From: Mycobacterium sp. ITM-2016-00317
Lineage (GTDB): Bacteria > Actinomycetota > Actinomycetes > Mycobacteriales > Mycobacteriaceae
Reading direction: 5' to 3'
Assembly (NCBI RefSeq): GCF_002968295.1
Contig: NZ_CP134399.1
Location: 930,001-994,000 of the forward strand
Length of the DNA: 64,000 nt
Made by a program: the position numbers and the translations under genes
In this document: positions 26,958 through 35,430 of the stretch, in pieces
Position numbering within the stretch: the stretch's first letter is position 1
Layout: each line of letters starts with the position of its first letter
The notes under the pieces: generated by a model
What the model was told of the DNA's origin: nothing
Seen by the model: the letters and a program-made list of their open reading frames with translations, nothing else
Database searches by the model: none

Positions 26958-28052
26958 ATGACCGACGGACGAATGCGACGCAAGGCCAAGCAAATGCGAC
27001 GTGACCGACGGCGGGCGCGGAAGCGCAGCGTCGACACTGTCGCAGAATTACCTCCCGAGGATCCGCCACCGGAACCACCGAACATATTGGACCCGTGGAC
27101 ATTTTTGCTGTTCGCCAGCAAGCAGGTCGAGGCGGCCAAACCCGACCCGTTGGCGAAGTTCCGTTCCCGCCAGGAAGATCCAATCGACGTCGACTACCTC
27201 ATCAAGAGTCTTGTCGATGACCCCAATCCCGGATCCGCGTCCGCCGTTGCGTTGTTCGCCGAACTGGTGGACGGCGAATTGCAGCTGCGCTGCCGGGAGG
27301 CGCTGAACACCTACAACGGGCCGTTGGTGCCGTGGGTCACCGCACTGCGGGAGGTCGACGTGTACCGCGCCGTGCGCCTTTCGTACGTGCTCGGAGACTT
27401 CGACCAGATCTTGCTCGGCGCCCGGCTGGCCGACGGGCAGGAAGCGACGTGCGCGGTATGGGTCGATCACCTCGACGATTCCGAGATCGCCGATGCTGCC
27501 CTGTTTGTCGTCACGATCGACGATGTCGTGGACGAGTTGTCCGGTCCTGACCTCACGGCCACCGGCATGAGTCTCGCCGATGCGCGGGCCTGGATTGACT
27601 ATGGGTTACGGCGAACCTCCGTCTTCCGGGAGACCGCCACGTGGCCTGATTGCCGACCGCTCGTGCGGTGGCTGGTCGGTCGCTTGCCAGACGGCGGCGA
27701 CTTCTATCAGCTGCCCATGTGGGGACGTGACGGGAGCAAGGCGCTGCTCGATGAGTTCTTTGCGTCCGAGGCAGGCGCGGTTTTCGACGGTCGCGACCAT
27801 CGATACCTGTTGCAGGAAATCGTGGAATCGGGGACGGGCGACCCACTGCGGTGGAGTGCGGCGCGGGTCGAGCAGGTGCTGGAGTCGTCGCTATTGGAAG
27901 GCGGTCACCCGCTGAAGGTCCTGCTGGATGTGCCCGATCTGCTGCGGGCGTTCATCCCGTTCGCGCATGAGCGAAGCGGAATCCGCGAGGGATTGACCGC
28001 ACGTGCCCTCAACGCCCTCGACTGGGCAGGTCCGGAGCGTCGATCGGCCTAA
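26958..28052 (+). CDS. Hypothetical protein, founder of a two-member paralogous family
   Basis: A 364-residue protein from ATG 26958, which follows a leaderless promoter. The N-terminus is very basic (RRKAKQMRRDRRRARKRS). The rest is soluble and acidic, with ALREVDVYRAVRLSYV, LLGARLADGQEATCAVWVDH and WPDCRPLVRWLVGRL. These blocks recur in the 250-residue protein at 53780-54532 (AVEVYRAVRV, LIGARLADGDELTCAVSIDR, WPACRPIVQWLTRRI). The ~110-residue C-terminal part is unique to this copy. No known family recognised; the basic head could bind nucleic acid (inference). It is divergent from the RNase H-like gene. Confidence 0.75.
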   Translation: MTDGRMRRKAKQMRRDRRRARKRSVDTVAELPPEDPPPEPPNILDPWTFLLFASKQVEAAKPDPLAKFRSRQEDPIDVDYLIKSLVDDPNPGSASAVALFAELVDGELQLRCREALNTYNGPLVPWVTALREVDVYRAVRLSYVLGDFDQILLGARLADGQEATCAVWVDHLDDSEIADAALFVVTIDDVVDELSGPDLTATGMSLADARAWIDYGLRRTSVFRETATWPDCRPLVRWLVGRLPDGGDFYQLPMWGRDGSKALLDEFFASEAGAVFDGRDHRYLLQEIVESGTGDPLRWSAARVEQVLESSLLEGGHPLKVLLDVPDLLRAFIPFAHERSGIREGLTARALNALDWAGPERRSA

Positions 28053-28096
28053 ACCGCCCGATGCCGAGCGTGGTCTATGGCTGAGATGTGGTGGCG

Positions 28097-28102
28097 TAAG
28101 GT
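28097..28102 (+). promoter_or_regulatory. Leaderless -10 (TAAGGT) for the CoA-transferase gene
   Basis: TAAGGT is followed by 7 nt and ATG 28110, without a ribosome-binding site. Confidence 0.55.
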
Positions 28103-28109
28103 TCCCGCC

Positions 28110-29261
28110 ATGTCTTCTGCGGGACCGTTGTCCGGTGTCAAAGTCGTCGACCTGACCGCTGTGGTCGCGGGGCCGTACTGCACCCAGATGATGGCCGACA
28201 TGGGTGCCGATGTCGTCAAAGTCGAGCCACCGCAGGGGGATAACGCCCGATATAACTCCGTCGGGCCCGAGCCTGGGCTGAGCGGGGTATTCACGAATGT
28301 CAACCGGGGCAAGCGCAGCGCCGTCCTCGACCTCCAGACTGCCGAGGGCAAGAGGGCCCTGCGCGCGCTCGTCGGTCAGGCCGACGTGTTCATCCACTCG
28401 ATGCGCGCCGCCGCGATCGCCAAACTCGGCTTCGACTATCAGGCAGTGGCCTCGCTCAACCCGTCGATCGTCTATACGAACTGCTACGGCTACGGCCGGA
28501 CCGGGCCTTACGCGCCCCGGCCGGCCTACGACGACATCATCCAGGCCGAGTGTGGACTGGCCGCTGTGCAGGAAGAGCTCACGGGCACAGCCGGTTACGT
28601 CGGTTCCATCATTGCCGACAAGGTGTGCGGACTCACCGCGCTGAACGCGACGATGATGGCCCTTTTCCACCGGTCCCGCACCGGCGAGGGCCAGGAAGTC
28701 GAAGTGCCTATGTTCGAGACGATGGCGGCGTTCATGTTGGTCGAGCATGCCAACGGCGCGATGTTCGAGCCACCGCTGGGACCCGCGCTGTATCCGCGCA
28801 CGGTGGCCCGCAACCGTCGCCCGTACCAGACGCTCGACGGGCACATCGCGGTGCTGATCTACAACGACAAGCAGTGGCAGGCCTTCATCGACGCCGTCAA
28901 GCCGGCCTGGGCCAGCGACCGGTATGCGACGATGGCCGACCGCGCCGCCGACATCGACACGGTCTACGGCCTGGTGGGTGACACGCTGCGCGAGCAGACC
29001 ACCGCGGACTGGCTGGCGCTGTTCGACAAGCTCGGTATCCCGGCCTCCCCGCTGCGCACCACCGACGAGCTGTTCACCGACGCTCATCTAGAAGCGGTCG
29101 GCTTCTTCCAGCCGGTGCAGACCGTACACGGACCGGTGCGTTATCCCGGGGTGCCGACAGGCTTTTCGCGCACACCCGGGCGGGTGCGCGGTGGTGCGCC
29201 ACGATTGGGCGAGCACACGGCCGAGGTACTCGCGGAGGTCGGCATCGCGCCGCCGGATTAG
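28110..29261 (+). CDS. CaiB/BaiF (family III) CoA transferase
   Basis: A 383-residue protein, the normal length. Family III features: GVKVVDLTAVVAGPYCTQMM near the N-terminus, MGADVVKVEPPQGD, FTNVNRGKRSAVLDL, YGRTGPYAPRPAYDDIIQAE with the catalytic Asp, and VPMFETMAAFMLVEH. Enzymes of this type move CoA between carboxylic acids (formyl-CoA/oxalate, carnitine, mesaconate and similar substrates) in the cytosol. The substrate cannot be read from sequence, and no dehydrogenase or lyase partner lies alongside. ATG 28110 is favoured by the leaderless promoter over an upstream in-frame start at 28077. Confidence 0.9.
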   Translation: MSSAGPLSGVKVVDLTAVVAGPYCTQMMADMGADVVKVEPPQGDNARYNSVGPEPGLSGVFTNVNRGKRSAVLDLQTAEGKRALRALVGQADVFIHSMRAAAIAKLGFDYQAVASLNPSIVYTNCYGYGRTGPYAPRPAYDDIIQAECGLAAVQEELTGTAGYVGSIIADKVCGLTALNATMMALFHRSRTGEGQEVEVPMFETMAAFMLVEHANGAMFEPPLGPALYPRTVARNRRPYQTLDGHIAVLIYNDKQWQAFIDAVKPAWASDRYATMADRAADIDTVYGLVGDTLREQTTADWLALFDKLGIPASPLRTTDELFTDAHLEAVGFFQPVQTVHGPVRYPGVPTGFSRTPGRVRGGAPRLGEHTAEVLAEVGIAPPD

Positions 29262-29342
29262 GTTGCGCGCTTTCGAGTCGCGGTGTACGCAGGAGGGCAG
29301 TGGTCCTGGGATGAGAGGACTTGCCGCGACGGGCGGTAGCGT

Positions 29343-30409
29343 CTACGCCCACCACGGCGGAAAGCTGACCTCCAAACGCTGCCGCCGCTTGTACCCCGAC
29401 CACGTCGGCACGCCGGGAGGCTGGCCGCGATAGATGCCTCGGGCGGCGGCAACAACGCGCTGGTGCTGTGTCGGCCACTGCAACGCCGTAGCGATGTCCT
29501 CCAGAACTTCTTGGTCCCGCCGCAAAACGCGGTCTACCACGGGGACCGCGGGGAGAGCCCCGCCCTTGTCGCCATTGCATCGCGCGCACGCCAGCACCAG
29601 GTTCGACAGTCCGTCGATGCCGACGAGCGACCAGGGCAGGACGTGGTCGATGGGGTTGTTCGCCGGTAGATGGGTGCGGCAGTAGAAGCAGTGTGGTCCG
29701 AAAGCTTCCTTGAACGGTTCGCGCACCGCCGACAGGGTCGTCCGCTCGCGGCCGAAAAGGTGACCGGCGACGTCGGGTATCTCCGCGTCGAGGAACTTGT
29801 TCATCCGGCGCACGTCCTCGACCCACATGATCTCCAGGGCCGGTTTCAACAGGCCGGCCAGCCGTGCCAGTCCGGCCGCGACCCCGGGCCGCAGTTCGAT
29901 CGCATCCCCGTGCGCGCGCAGCGTGGAGCGCGACACCTGGTCGTGCAGAAACCCGTCGTCGTAGAGGAACGGGTCGCTGCCCGTCGCGCCGGGCAGTCTC
30001 TGCAATCGGTGTAACGGCTGCTGCGCCAGGCACAGCACGATCGTGTCGATCGCCTGTTGGTAGGCGACCGGTGCCCGCACCCGCGCGATCTCGACCGAGC
30101 CGGCCCGGTGGCAGCGGTGCGGAACTCGTTGGTGGCGATCAGTATCCGGGCGCGTGGTTGCGTCGACTGCCGCAGCTCGTGCCCGTCGAACGGTCGCACC
30201 TGCCGCCAATAGGTCTCCAGCACCCGGTGCGCCAGCTCGGGCAACGGCACACGAAGAGTGTGGTCAGGGTTGTCGGGCAGGTTCTCGATGCAGTGCTCGA
30301 TGAGGGCCATCAGCGTCGCCAGCTTGTACGTCGCCGTCCGCAGGCCGGTCTCGAGGATCGCGACCACCCGCTGGCCGAGCATCAGCGGGTCCATTGTCTC
30401 AGAGGTCAC
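29343..30409 (-). pseudogene. HNH endonuclease, frameshifted
   Basis: The N-terminal frame (from GTG 30409 or ATG 30394: MDPLMLGQRVVAILETGLRT, RARILIATNEFRTAAT) shifts near nt 30095-30115 into the frame carrying SVEIARVRAPVAYQQAIDTI and the nuclease core HCFYCRTHLPANNPIDHVLP, LVLACARCNGDKGG. The core has the expected His, the second-strand Asn and two CxxC zinc pairs. One base change in a G/C run would rejoin the halves into ~355 residues. The catalytic part is undamaged, so the break is recent or a sequencing artefact. HNH proteins of this layout occur in defence and mobile contexts. Confidence 0.7.
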
Positions 30410-30786
30410 CGACCAACCCCCGTTACAACCTGCATCAACGCATTATGACGAGCACGGGACACAAAGACAGACAAACTCATAGCCGCAGGCCCAATGTCAG
30501 TCGACGCCGGCCATTTCAGCCTGGAGCTTATGACCTCAGCGATACTCGCCGTGAGTGCGTTCAGCCTCGAATGGTCGCCTCAGGTACTCCGGCCGCGACA
30601 GCCCATGTGTCGCGGCAGCGGCATCGATATGTGCCGCAGGACTACGGTCGCCGGCCGTCACTGATGAAGGCGCTCAAGGCCAAAGGCCTGTGATGAACAT
30701 TCACTCGGTCTCCGCGAATGAAGCTGATGTGGTGACCCAGACAGCACGTGCGCCGTCTACGGCCGAATCCTCCCTCACCCGCCAGG
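30410..30786. other. Intergenic stretch, no convincing gene
   Basis: A plus frame ending at 30693 reads SRQRHRYVPQDYGRRPSLMK and ALKAKGL, possibly a gene remnant, but it lacks a start and a matching upstream part. Nothing else stands out. Confidence 0.35.
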
Positions 30787-31356
30787 CTAACGGTTGGCGA
30801 GCGAGGTCGGTGTCCAAGCCGGCCACCTGGGGGAACCCAGGACGATTCCGCCGGCAAGTTGAGCCACGATGAGTGGACCCCGGATCGCGCTGTTGTCGTA
30901 GAACGTCGCCTCGTCCGCACGTCCGGCCGCGGTGGCGACCAGATCCCATAGCCGTTGATAGCGCTGCCGGATCTTGGATTCGGGGACGTCATGGCCTCCG
31001 GCTCGCACGCGGTATCGGACACGTTGCACGGCGAGCTCTTCCGGGATCAACACCGCGTGCAGGATCACCGTGAAGTCCGCTGCGTGAGCGGCATCGAGGA
31101 GCTCAAGTTTCGAGGGATGTGAGAAGACAGTCTCGGCGATGAAGGACTCGCCGAGTTCGATGAGCTTTGCGCGAGTGTCCGCGGCCATCCGCGCCGCCTC
31201 GTAGCTGTGTCCGGCTGGATCGTTGGGCCAGCGCCGCTTGGCGATCTCGTCGGCGTTCACGTAGACGCTGCGCGGCAACAGCGGCGCGAGGGTCAGCTCG
31301 ATGAAGGTCGACTTGCCGGCGCCGTTGGAACCGACGACGAGATCGAGACGCTTCAC
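30787..31356 (-). CDS. Zeta-type toxin (UDP-GlcNAc-kinase family)
   Basis: A 189-residue P-loop kinase: DLVVGSNGAGKSTFIE at the N-terminus, VNADEIAKRRWP (the substrate-sensing Asp-Glu), AARMAADTRAKLIELGESFI, AETVFSHPSKLELL, and RVRAGGHDVPESKIRQRYQR near residue 120. Zeta toxins phosphorylate UDP-N-acetylglucosamine and block peptidoglycan synthesis; related small chromosomal kinases may act on other substrates. The gene follows a ParD-like antitoxin gene by 37 bp on the same strand, the usual antitoxin-first order. Confidence 0.85.
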   Translation of the reverse strand: MKRLDLVVGSNGAGKSTFIELTLAPLLPRSVYVNADEIAKRRWPNDPAGHSYEAARMAADTRAKLIELGESFIAETVFSHPSKLELLDAAHAADFTVILHAVLIPEELAVQRVRYRVRAGGHDVPESKIRQRYQRLWDLVATAAGRADEATFYDNSAIRGPLIVAQLAGGIVLGSPRWPAWTPTSLANR

Positions 31357-31393
31357 CGAACCGAAGTGTTCAGCATTTCAGCGAGAAGCTGCC

Positions 31394-31783
31394 TCACGCG
31401 CCGCGGCCCAGCCGTACCGAACTGCCGTCTGGTGCGTACTGAACGATCTCGCCATCCTCGTCGAGCGCCACCGTGGTGACTCCTCGCGCGCCCAGTACCG
31501 CCCCGTAGTCGGCGCTCGCGAGGCGTTCCTGGATCGCCGCGGAGATCTCGGCGTTGAATACGACACCTTCCTCGTCGGTCAGATCCCGTAGAGGAACATC
31601 ACCGGCGAGGGCAGCTTCCACCCTGCGGCGCGCCACGCTGTGCTGATTGGACACTGCCCGCCCGACCCGCGCCCAGTGGTCCAACTGCTGTTTCGCCGAC
31701 CGGCTCTGACGTGCGCCTTCGGCGGCAGCGCTGTCCATCAGATCCGCGGCGATCCTGGTCACCCGGTCGGCTGTGTCCGACAT
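31394..31783 (-). CDS. ParD-like antitoxin
   Basis: A 129-residue protein. Residues about 10-55 (ADLMDSAAAEGARQSRSAKQ, QLDHWARVGRAVSNQ) resemble the ParD-like antitoxin DNA-binding region with its QLDHWARVGR core. The C-terminal half (VVFNAEISAAIQERLASADY, VTTVALDEDGEIVQYAPDGS) probably wraps the toxin. It lies directly upstream of the zeta-type toxin gene. It should neutralise the toxin and autorepress the pair; this pairing is inferred from order. Confidence 0.75.
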   Translation of the reverse strand: MSDTADRVTRIAADLMDSAAAEGARQSRSAKQQLDHWARVGRAVSNQHSVARRRVEAALAGDVPLRDLTDEEGVVFNAEISAAIQERLASADYGAVLGARGVTTVALDEDGEIVQYAPDGSSVRLGRGA

Positions 31784-31864
31784 GGAGCCCTCCGCTGTAG
31801 CAATGTGATACGGCCGTAGCAGAATGCTACACCTCTGTGCCGATGGGCGGGCTGGTGCGAGTCT

Positions 31865-32782
31865 TCAAGCGGTCTGCTTGGTGAACTCCCGCGAGAACGT
31901 CTCGGCCAGGTCCTGGGCCCGGTGGTGATACTCGGCGCCGTCAAGAGCGCTGTCGCCCAACGCGTATCGCGACGCCAGCCGGGCGAGCGCATCCGCACCT
32001 TCGTTGAGCGGCTCGCCGCGGTGGCCCTTCACCCACACCGGGGTGATCCGGTCACGCTCCTCGTAGATCATCTGCCGGGCGCGCACCAGCCCCGGCGTCT
32101 TACCGCTCTCCCGGTAGACGGCATAGCCCTCGGGCAGCACGTCGTCACCGGCCAACCACCGCTGCACCATCGCGATCGCGCCCCTACTGTCGCTGAGCAC
32201 GGTGATGTCACGGCCACGGAGCTTCTGCACCGCCGCGCCGATCGCCCGCAGTTCGGCGACCAACACCACCTCCGGGCCGATCAGCTTGGTCGAATGCCGG
32301 AAGCCCTGCAGCCCGTACTCGCCCGAGGACGCGAGCCAGCCGTAGCCGGTGAACCGACCCCGCACCGAGCCGTCGGTGGCCACGTACACCGGATCGGCCG
32401 GCGCCACCTCCCGCAGCCCCGCGCACGCCTGCCGCACCAGCGTCTCGTCGGAGAGTCTCGGCCGTTCGATCCACACCCCCGGCATCAGCAGGGCGATCTC
32501 GTCGCGCAGCGCCCACAGCGTGCTGCGCGCCGGCACCTGAACCAGGAACCGGATGCGCTCCGCGTCGGAGGCCTCGCGAACAAGCCGGATGACATCGAGC
32601 GCTGCGGTATCGGCCGACTCGGCCTCCACGGTTCCGGCCCAGCGGCGCTCGTTCGCGCGCGCCGAATACCGGTACAGCGACTCACCGCGCCGGGCCAGCG
32701 CGATCGCGACCGAGGTCATCGGGCGCGGCCGTGCCGGCACGATGTTGACCGGTCGTGCAGTGGCTACGGGCTTCGGTGCCAT
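31865..32782 (-). CDS. RNase HI-like protein with an extra N-terminal domain
   Basis: A 305-residue protein. Residues about 1-135 form an uncharacterised domain (SVAIALARRGESLYRYSARA, IRFLVQVPARSTLWALRDEI). Residues about 137-275 are RNase HI: VYVATDGSVRG, LVAELRAIGA, VLSDSRGAI, VWVKGHRGEPLNEGADALAR, so all four acidic residues and the loop His are present. RNase HI enzymes cut RNA in RNA-DNA hybrids. ATG 32782 follows GGGGAGGAGA in a 23-bp leader shared with the gene at 23351-24340. It is a paralogue of 26248-26847 (about two-thirds identical over the core by eye). Confidence 0.82.
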   Translation of the reverse strand: MAPKPVATARPVNIVPARPRPMTSVAIALARRGESLYRYSARANERRWAGTVEAESADTAALDVIRLVREASDAERIRFLVQVPARSTLWALRDEIALLMPGVWIERPRLSDETLVRQACAGLREVAPADPVYVATDGSVRGRFTGYGWLASSGEYGLQGFRHSTKLIGPEVVLVAELRAIGAAVQKLRGRDITVLSDSRGAIAMVQRWLAGDDVLPEGYAVYRESGKTPGLVRARQMIYEERDRITPVWVKGHRGEPLNEGADALARLASRYALGDSALDGAEYHHRAQDLAETFSREFTKQTA

Positions 32783-32800
32783 CTCCGTCTCCTCCCCAGG
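32778..32800 (-). repeat. 23-bp leader repeat, copy 2
   Basis: Identical to nt 24336-24358. It covers the ribosome-binding site and ATGGC start of the RNase HI-like gene on the minus strand. Confidence 0.7.
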
Positions 32801-32928
32801 TGGATAGCGGTGACCGGACTGTATTGGGCACCTCCGACAAGTCCGGCCCAAAAAGGCCTCCACCAGCGGATAATCACCTGGTAGTCGCCGCGAGACGGGG
32901 GGCTCGGCGGGGAGGGGGTGCCGGCCAG

Positions 32929-33597
32929 GTGAGTGATCAGATCTCGATCGTCATCGCCGAAGATAGCCTGCTGGTGCGCGACAGCGTCGCCCGTGCGCTG
33001 TCGACGAGCCCCGACACCACCGTCGTCGGGGTCGCCGAGGACTACGACTCCGCCGCCGAGCTCGTCGCGACGCATCGACCCACCGTGCTGGTCACCGACG
33101 TGCGCATGCCGCCGACGTCCACCGACGAGGGCATCCGGCTGGCCACCTGGCTGCGCACCGCACACCCTGACATCGGCGTGATCGTGTTGTCCCAGTACGT
33201 CGACCACACCTACGCATCGGCGTTGCTGGACGGCGGATCGGCCGGCCGTGGGTACTTGCTCAAGGAACGGGTCGCGCACTTCGACGAACTCGGCGAGGCC
33301 GTCCGCCAGGTCGCCGCCGGCGGCACCGTGCTCGACCCGCTGGTCGTCGAGGCCCTGCTCGCCCAGCCCCGCCAGGCCGCCGCGCTGAGCCGCCTGACCG
33401 CCCGCGAGCGCGAGGTGCTCGGTGAGCTGGCGACCGGCTTCAGCAACCGCACCGTCGCACGGCGGCTCGTACTCTCCCAACGCGCCGTCGAAAAGCACAT
33501 CAACTCGATCTTCGCGAAGCTGGAACTCACGGTCGACGACTCGGTGGACCGGCGCGTCAAAGCTGTGCTGATGTTCCTCGACGGCGGACCGCCATGA
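32929..33597 (+). CDS. NarL/LuxR-type response regulator
   Basis: A 222-residue protein from GTG 32929, preceded by a purine-rich GGCGGGGAGGGGG. The receiver domain occupies residues 1-125: VIAEDSLLVRDSVARAL (acidic pocket), VLVTDVRMPP (phospho-acceptor Asp), LLKERV (conserved Lys). The LuxR-type DNA-binding domain is at about 150-210: LTAREREVLGELATGFSNRT, LVLSQRAVEKHINSIFAKL. It should be phosphorylated by the kinase at 34016-35317 and control transcription. It overlaps the next gene by 4 bp. Confidence 0.9.
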   Translation: MSDQISIVIAEDSLLVRDSVARALSTSPDTTVVGVAEDYDSAAELVATHRPTVLVTDVRMPPTSTDEGIRLATWLRTAHPDIGVIVLSQYVDHTYASALLDGGSAGRGYLLKERVAHFDELGEAVRQVAAGGTVLDPLVVEALLAQPRQAAALSRLTAREREVLGELATGFSNRTVARRLVLSQRAVEKHINSIFAKLELTVDDSVDRRVKAVLMFLDGGPP

Positions 33598-34034
33598 CCG
33601 CCGAGAGTGGTGTGTACACCCTGGTGCGGCCACTCCGCGGCGACCACGCTGGGACAGTGGTGAACCAGCAGGTCCGAGTCTGGGTGGTTGACGACCAAGC
33701 CAGCTTCCGGCTGGCCAGCACGGCGACGCTGGCGGCCACCGACGGCTTCGTACTGGCCGGCCAGAGCGCCACCGGGGAGTCCGCGCTGGAACGGCTGGGC
33801 GGTGCCGATGCCGACGCCGACCTCGTCCTGATGGACATCCACATGCCCGGCATCGGCGGCATCGAAGCCGCGCGGCAGCTCCGCGCCCGGCGCCCGGACC
33901 TCGTCGTCGTCCTCATGTCCACCTACGACGCCGACGAGCTTCCCGCCGAGGCGACCGAAAACGGTGCCACCTATCTGCAGAAGCAACGCCTGAGTCCCGA
34001 AGTGCTGAGCGACATATGGCGAACGGCAAGCTGA
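33594..34034 (+). CDS. Stand-alone receiver-domain protein
   Basis: A 146-residue single receiver: VWVVDDQASFRLASTATLAA, LVLMDIHMPGIGGIEAA (acceptor Asp), and YLQKQRLSPE (Lys). There is no DNA-binding domain; it ends WRTAS shortly after the receiver. The start is ATG 33594 (ATGA overlap) or GTG 33660. It overlaps the kinase gene by 19 bp, so all three genes are one translationally coupled operon. A single receiver may act as a phosphate sink or a protein-interaction switch. Confidence 0.85.
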   Translation: MTAESGVYTLVRPLRGDHAGTVVNQQVRVWVVDDQASFRLASTATLAATDGFVLAGQSATGESALERLGGADADADLVLMDIHMPGIGGIEAARQLRARRPDLVVVLMSTYDADELPAEATENGATYLQKQRLSPEVLSDIWRTAS

Positions 34035-35317
34035 CCCTACCGCCCGCGGCGGGATCCGTCCCAGACTGGCGGGTCCCCAAACTCCTTCTCACTGCGGCCT
34101 TTCACTCGTCGTCGTGGTTCGGCCACGATCTGATCCACCGTTTCCGCTCGGAACGCTTCGAGGTGTTCCTGTCCGGCCACTTCGGCCTGTGGCTCGGGGC
34201 CGGCATCGTGCTGCCGCTGTGGGAGTACTTCTGGATCTTCCGCTCGCCCTGGATGCTCGGCTTCGTCGCCGTGGCCTGCTTCCAGTGCGTCGTACTGGCG
34301 ATAGCCTTCAATCTGGCCCGCCGCAACATGTTCGAGCAGTCCATCAGCCTCGTCTGCATCGGGAACTGGCTGGCCGTGCTCGGCGTGACGTTCGTGTCGC
34401 CGCCGTTGCTGCCCGCGATGGCGCTGCTCGCTCTGGTCCCCGTTGTCTTCGCCGAGCCCTACATCAGCCTGCGGCGCGGGCTGGCGTTCACGGTCGTCAC
34501 CGCCGGCTGTGTCCTCGCCGCGGCCGCCATCGCGCTGTTCACGCCGTTCACCGACCATGTCGAACAGGCGCCGCAGTGGATGGCGACTGCGTTCGTCCTC
34601 ATCGCGGTTCCGGTGAACGCGCTGCATCTGATGATCATCGTGTGGAACAACGCTGCGGCGCTACGCACCTCGGAAGCCCAACTCGCCGAGCGCGCCACCG
34701 AACTGGCCGCGTCTCGCACCCGCCTGATCACCGCGGCTGACGAAGAACGGCGCCGGCTCGAACGCGACCTGCACGACGGTGCACAGCAACACCTCGTGGC
34801 GCTGTCGGTGCTGATCGGCCTGGCGCGCAACAGTAATGGTGACACACGCGCAGAACTGCTCGCCGAAGCGTCCGAGCTGGTGGACAGCGCCATCGACGAG
34901 ATCCGGCGCCTGGCCCACGGCATCTATCCGCCGCTGCTCGTCAGCGGAGGGCTGAGCCAGGCGCTGCCCGCACTGACCGCGCGGGCGGTGACACCGGTGC
35001 ACCTCGACGTGCAGGACCTCGGGCGCTACCCGCCGACAACCGAAGCGGCCCTGTACTACTGCTGCAGCGAGGCGCTGCAGAACGCCGCCAAGCACGGCGG
35101 CCCCGGCACCACGGTCCGCCTCACCGGCCGCGTCGACGCAGGACTGCTGACCCTGCAAATCAGTGACACCGGCCGCGGCTTCCGGCCGGGAACCGTCGGC
35201 GCCGGACTGACCAACATGACCGACCGCCTGTCCGCCATCGGCGGAAACCTGACCATCGACACCGCGCCCGGGCGCGGCACCCGCGTCACCGCGACCGTCG
35301 ACGCCGCACCGTCCTGA
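34016..35317 (+). CDS. NarL-family sensor histidine kinase
   Basis: A 433-residue protein. About five or six membrane segments occupy residues 55-215 (FGLWLGAGIVLPLWEYFWIF; GFVAVACFQCVVLAIAF; MALLALVPVVFA; AFVLIAVPVNALHLMIIVW) with little periplasmic domain, suggesting sensing within or near the membrane. A coiled linker leads to HisKA_3: DEERRRLERDLHDGAQQHLV with the phospho-accepting His. The ATPase domain follows with EALQNAAKHGGPGTTVRLTG, DTGRGFRPGTVGAGLTNM and GRGTRVTATV. It should phosphorylate one or both upstream receivers. Confidence 0.9.
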   Translation: MANGKLTLPPAAGSVPDWRVPKLLLTAAFHSSSWFGHDLIHRFRSERFEVFLSGHFGLWLGAGIVLPLWEYFWIFRSPWMLGFVAVACFQCVVLAIAFNLARRNMFEQSISLVCIGNWLAVLGVTFVSPPLLPAMALLALVPVVFAEPYISLRRGLAFTVVTAGCVLAAAAIALFTPFTDHVEQAPQWMATAFVLIAVPVNALHLMIIVWNNAAALRTSEAQLAERATELAASRTRLITAADEERRRLERDLHDGAQQHLVALSVLIGLARNSNGDTRAELLAEASELVDSAIDEIRRLAHGIYPPLLVSGGLSQALPALTARAVTPVHLDVQDLGRYPPTTEAALYYCCSEALQNAAKHGGPGTTVRLTGRVDAGLLTLQISDTGRGFRPGTVGAGLTNMTDRLSAIGGNLTIDTAPGRGTRVTATVDAAPS

Positions 35318-35430
35318 CGGTCGGTGGTGTGTACACCACCGCGGATTGTGTTGCATGCACCGTCGAACACCGGAGGCGCCGCCACCAGGATGGAAGCATC
35401 TGAACGACTTCTCAATCCGGTGGAGATCGC

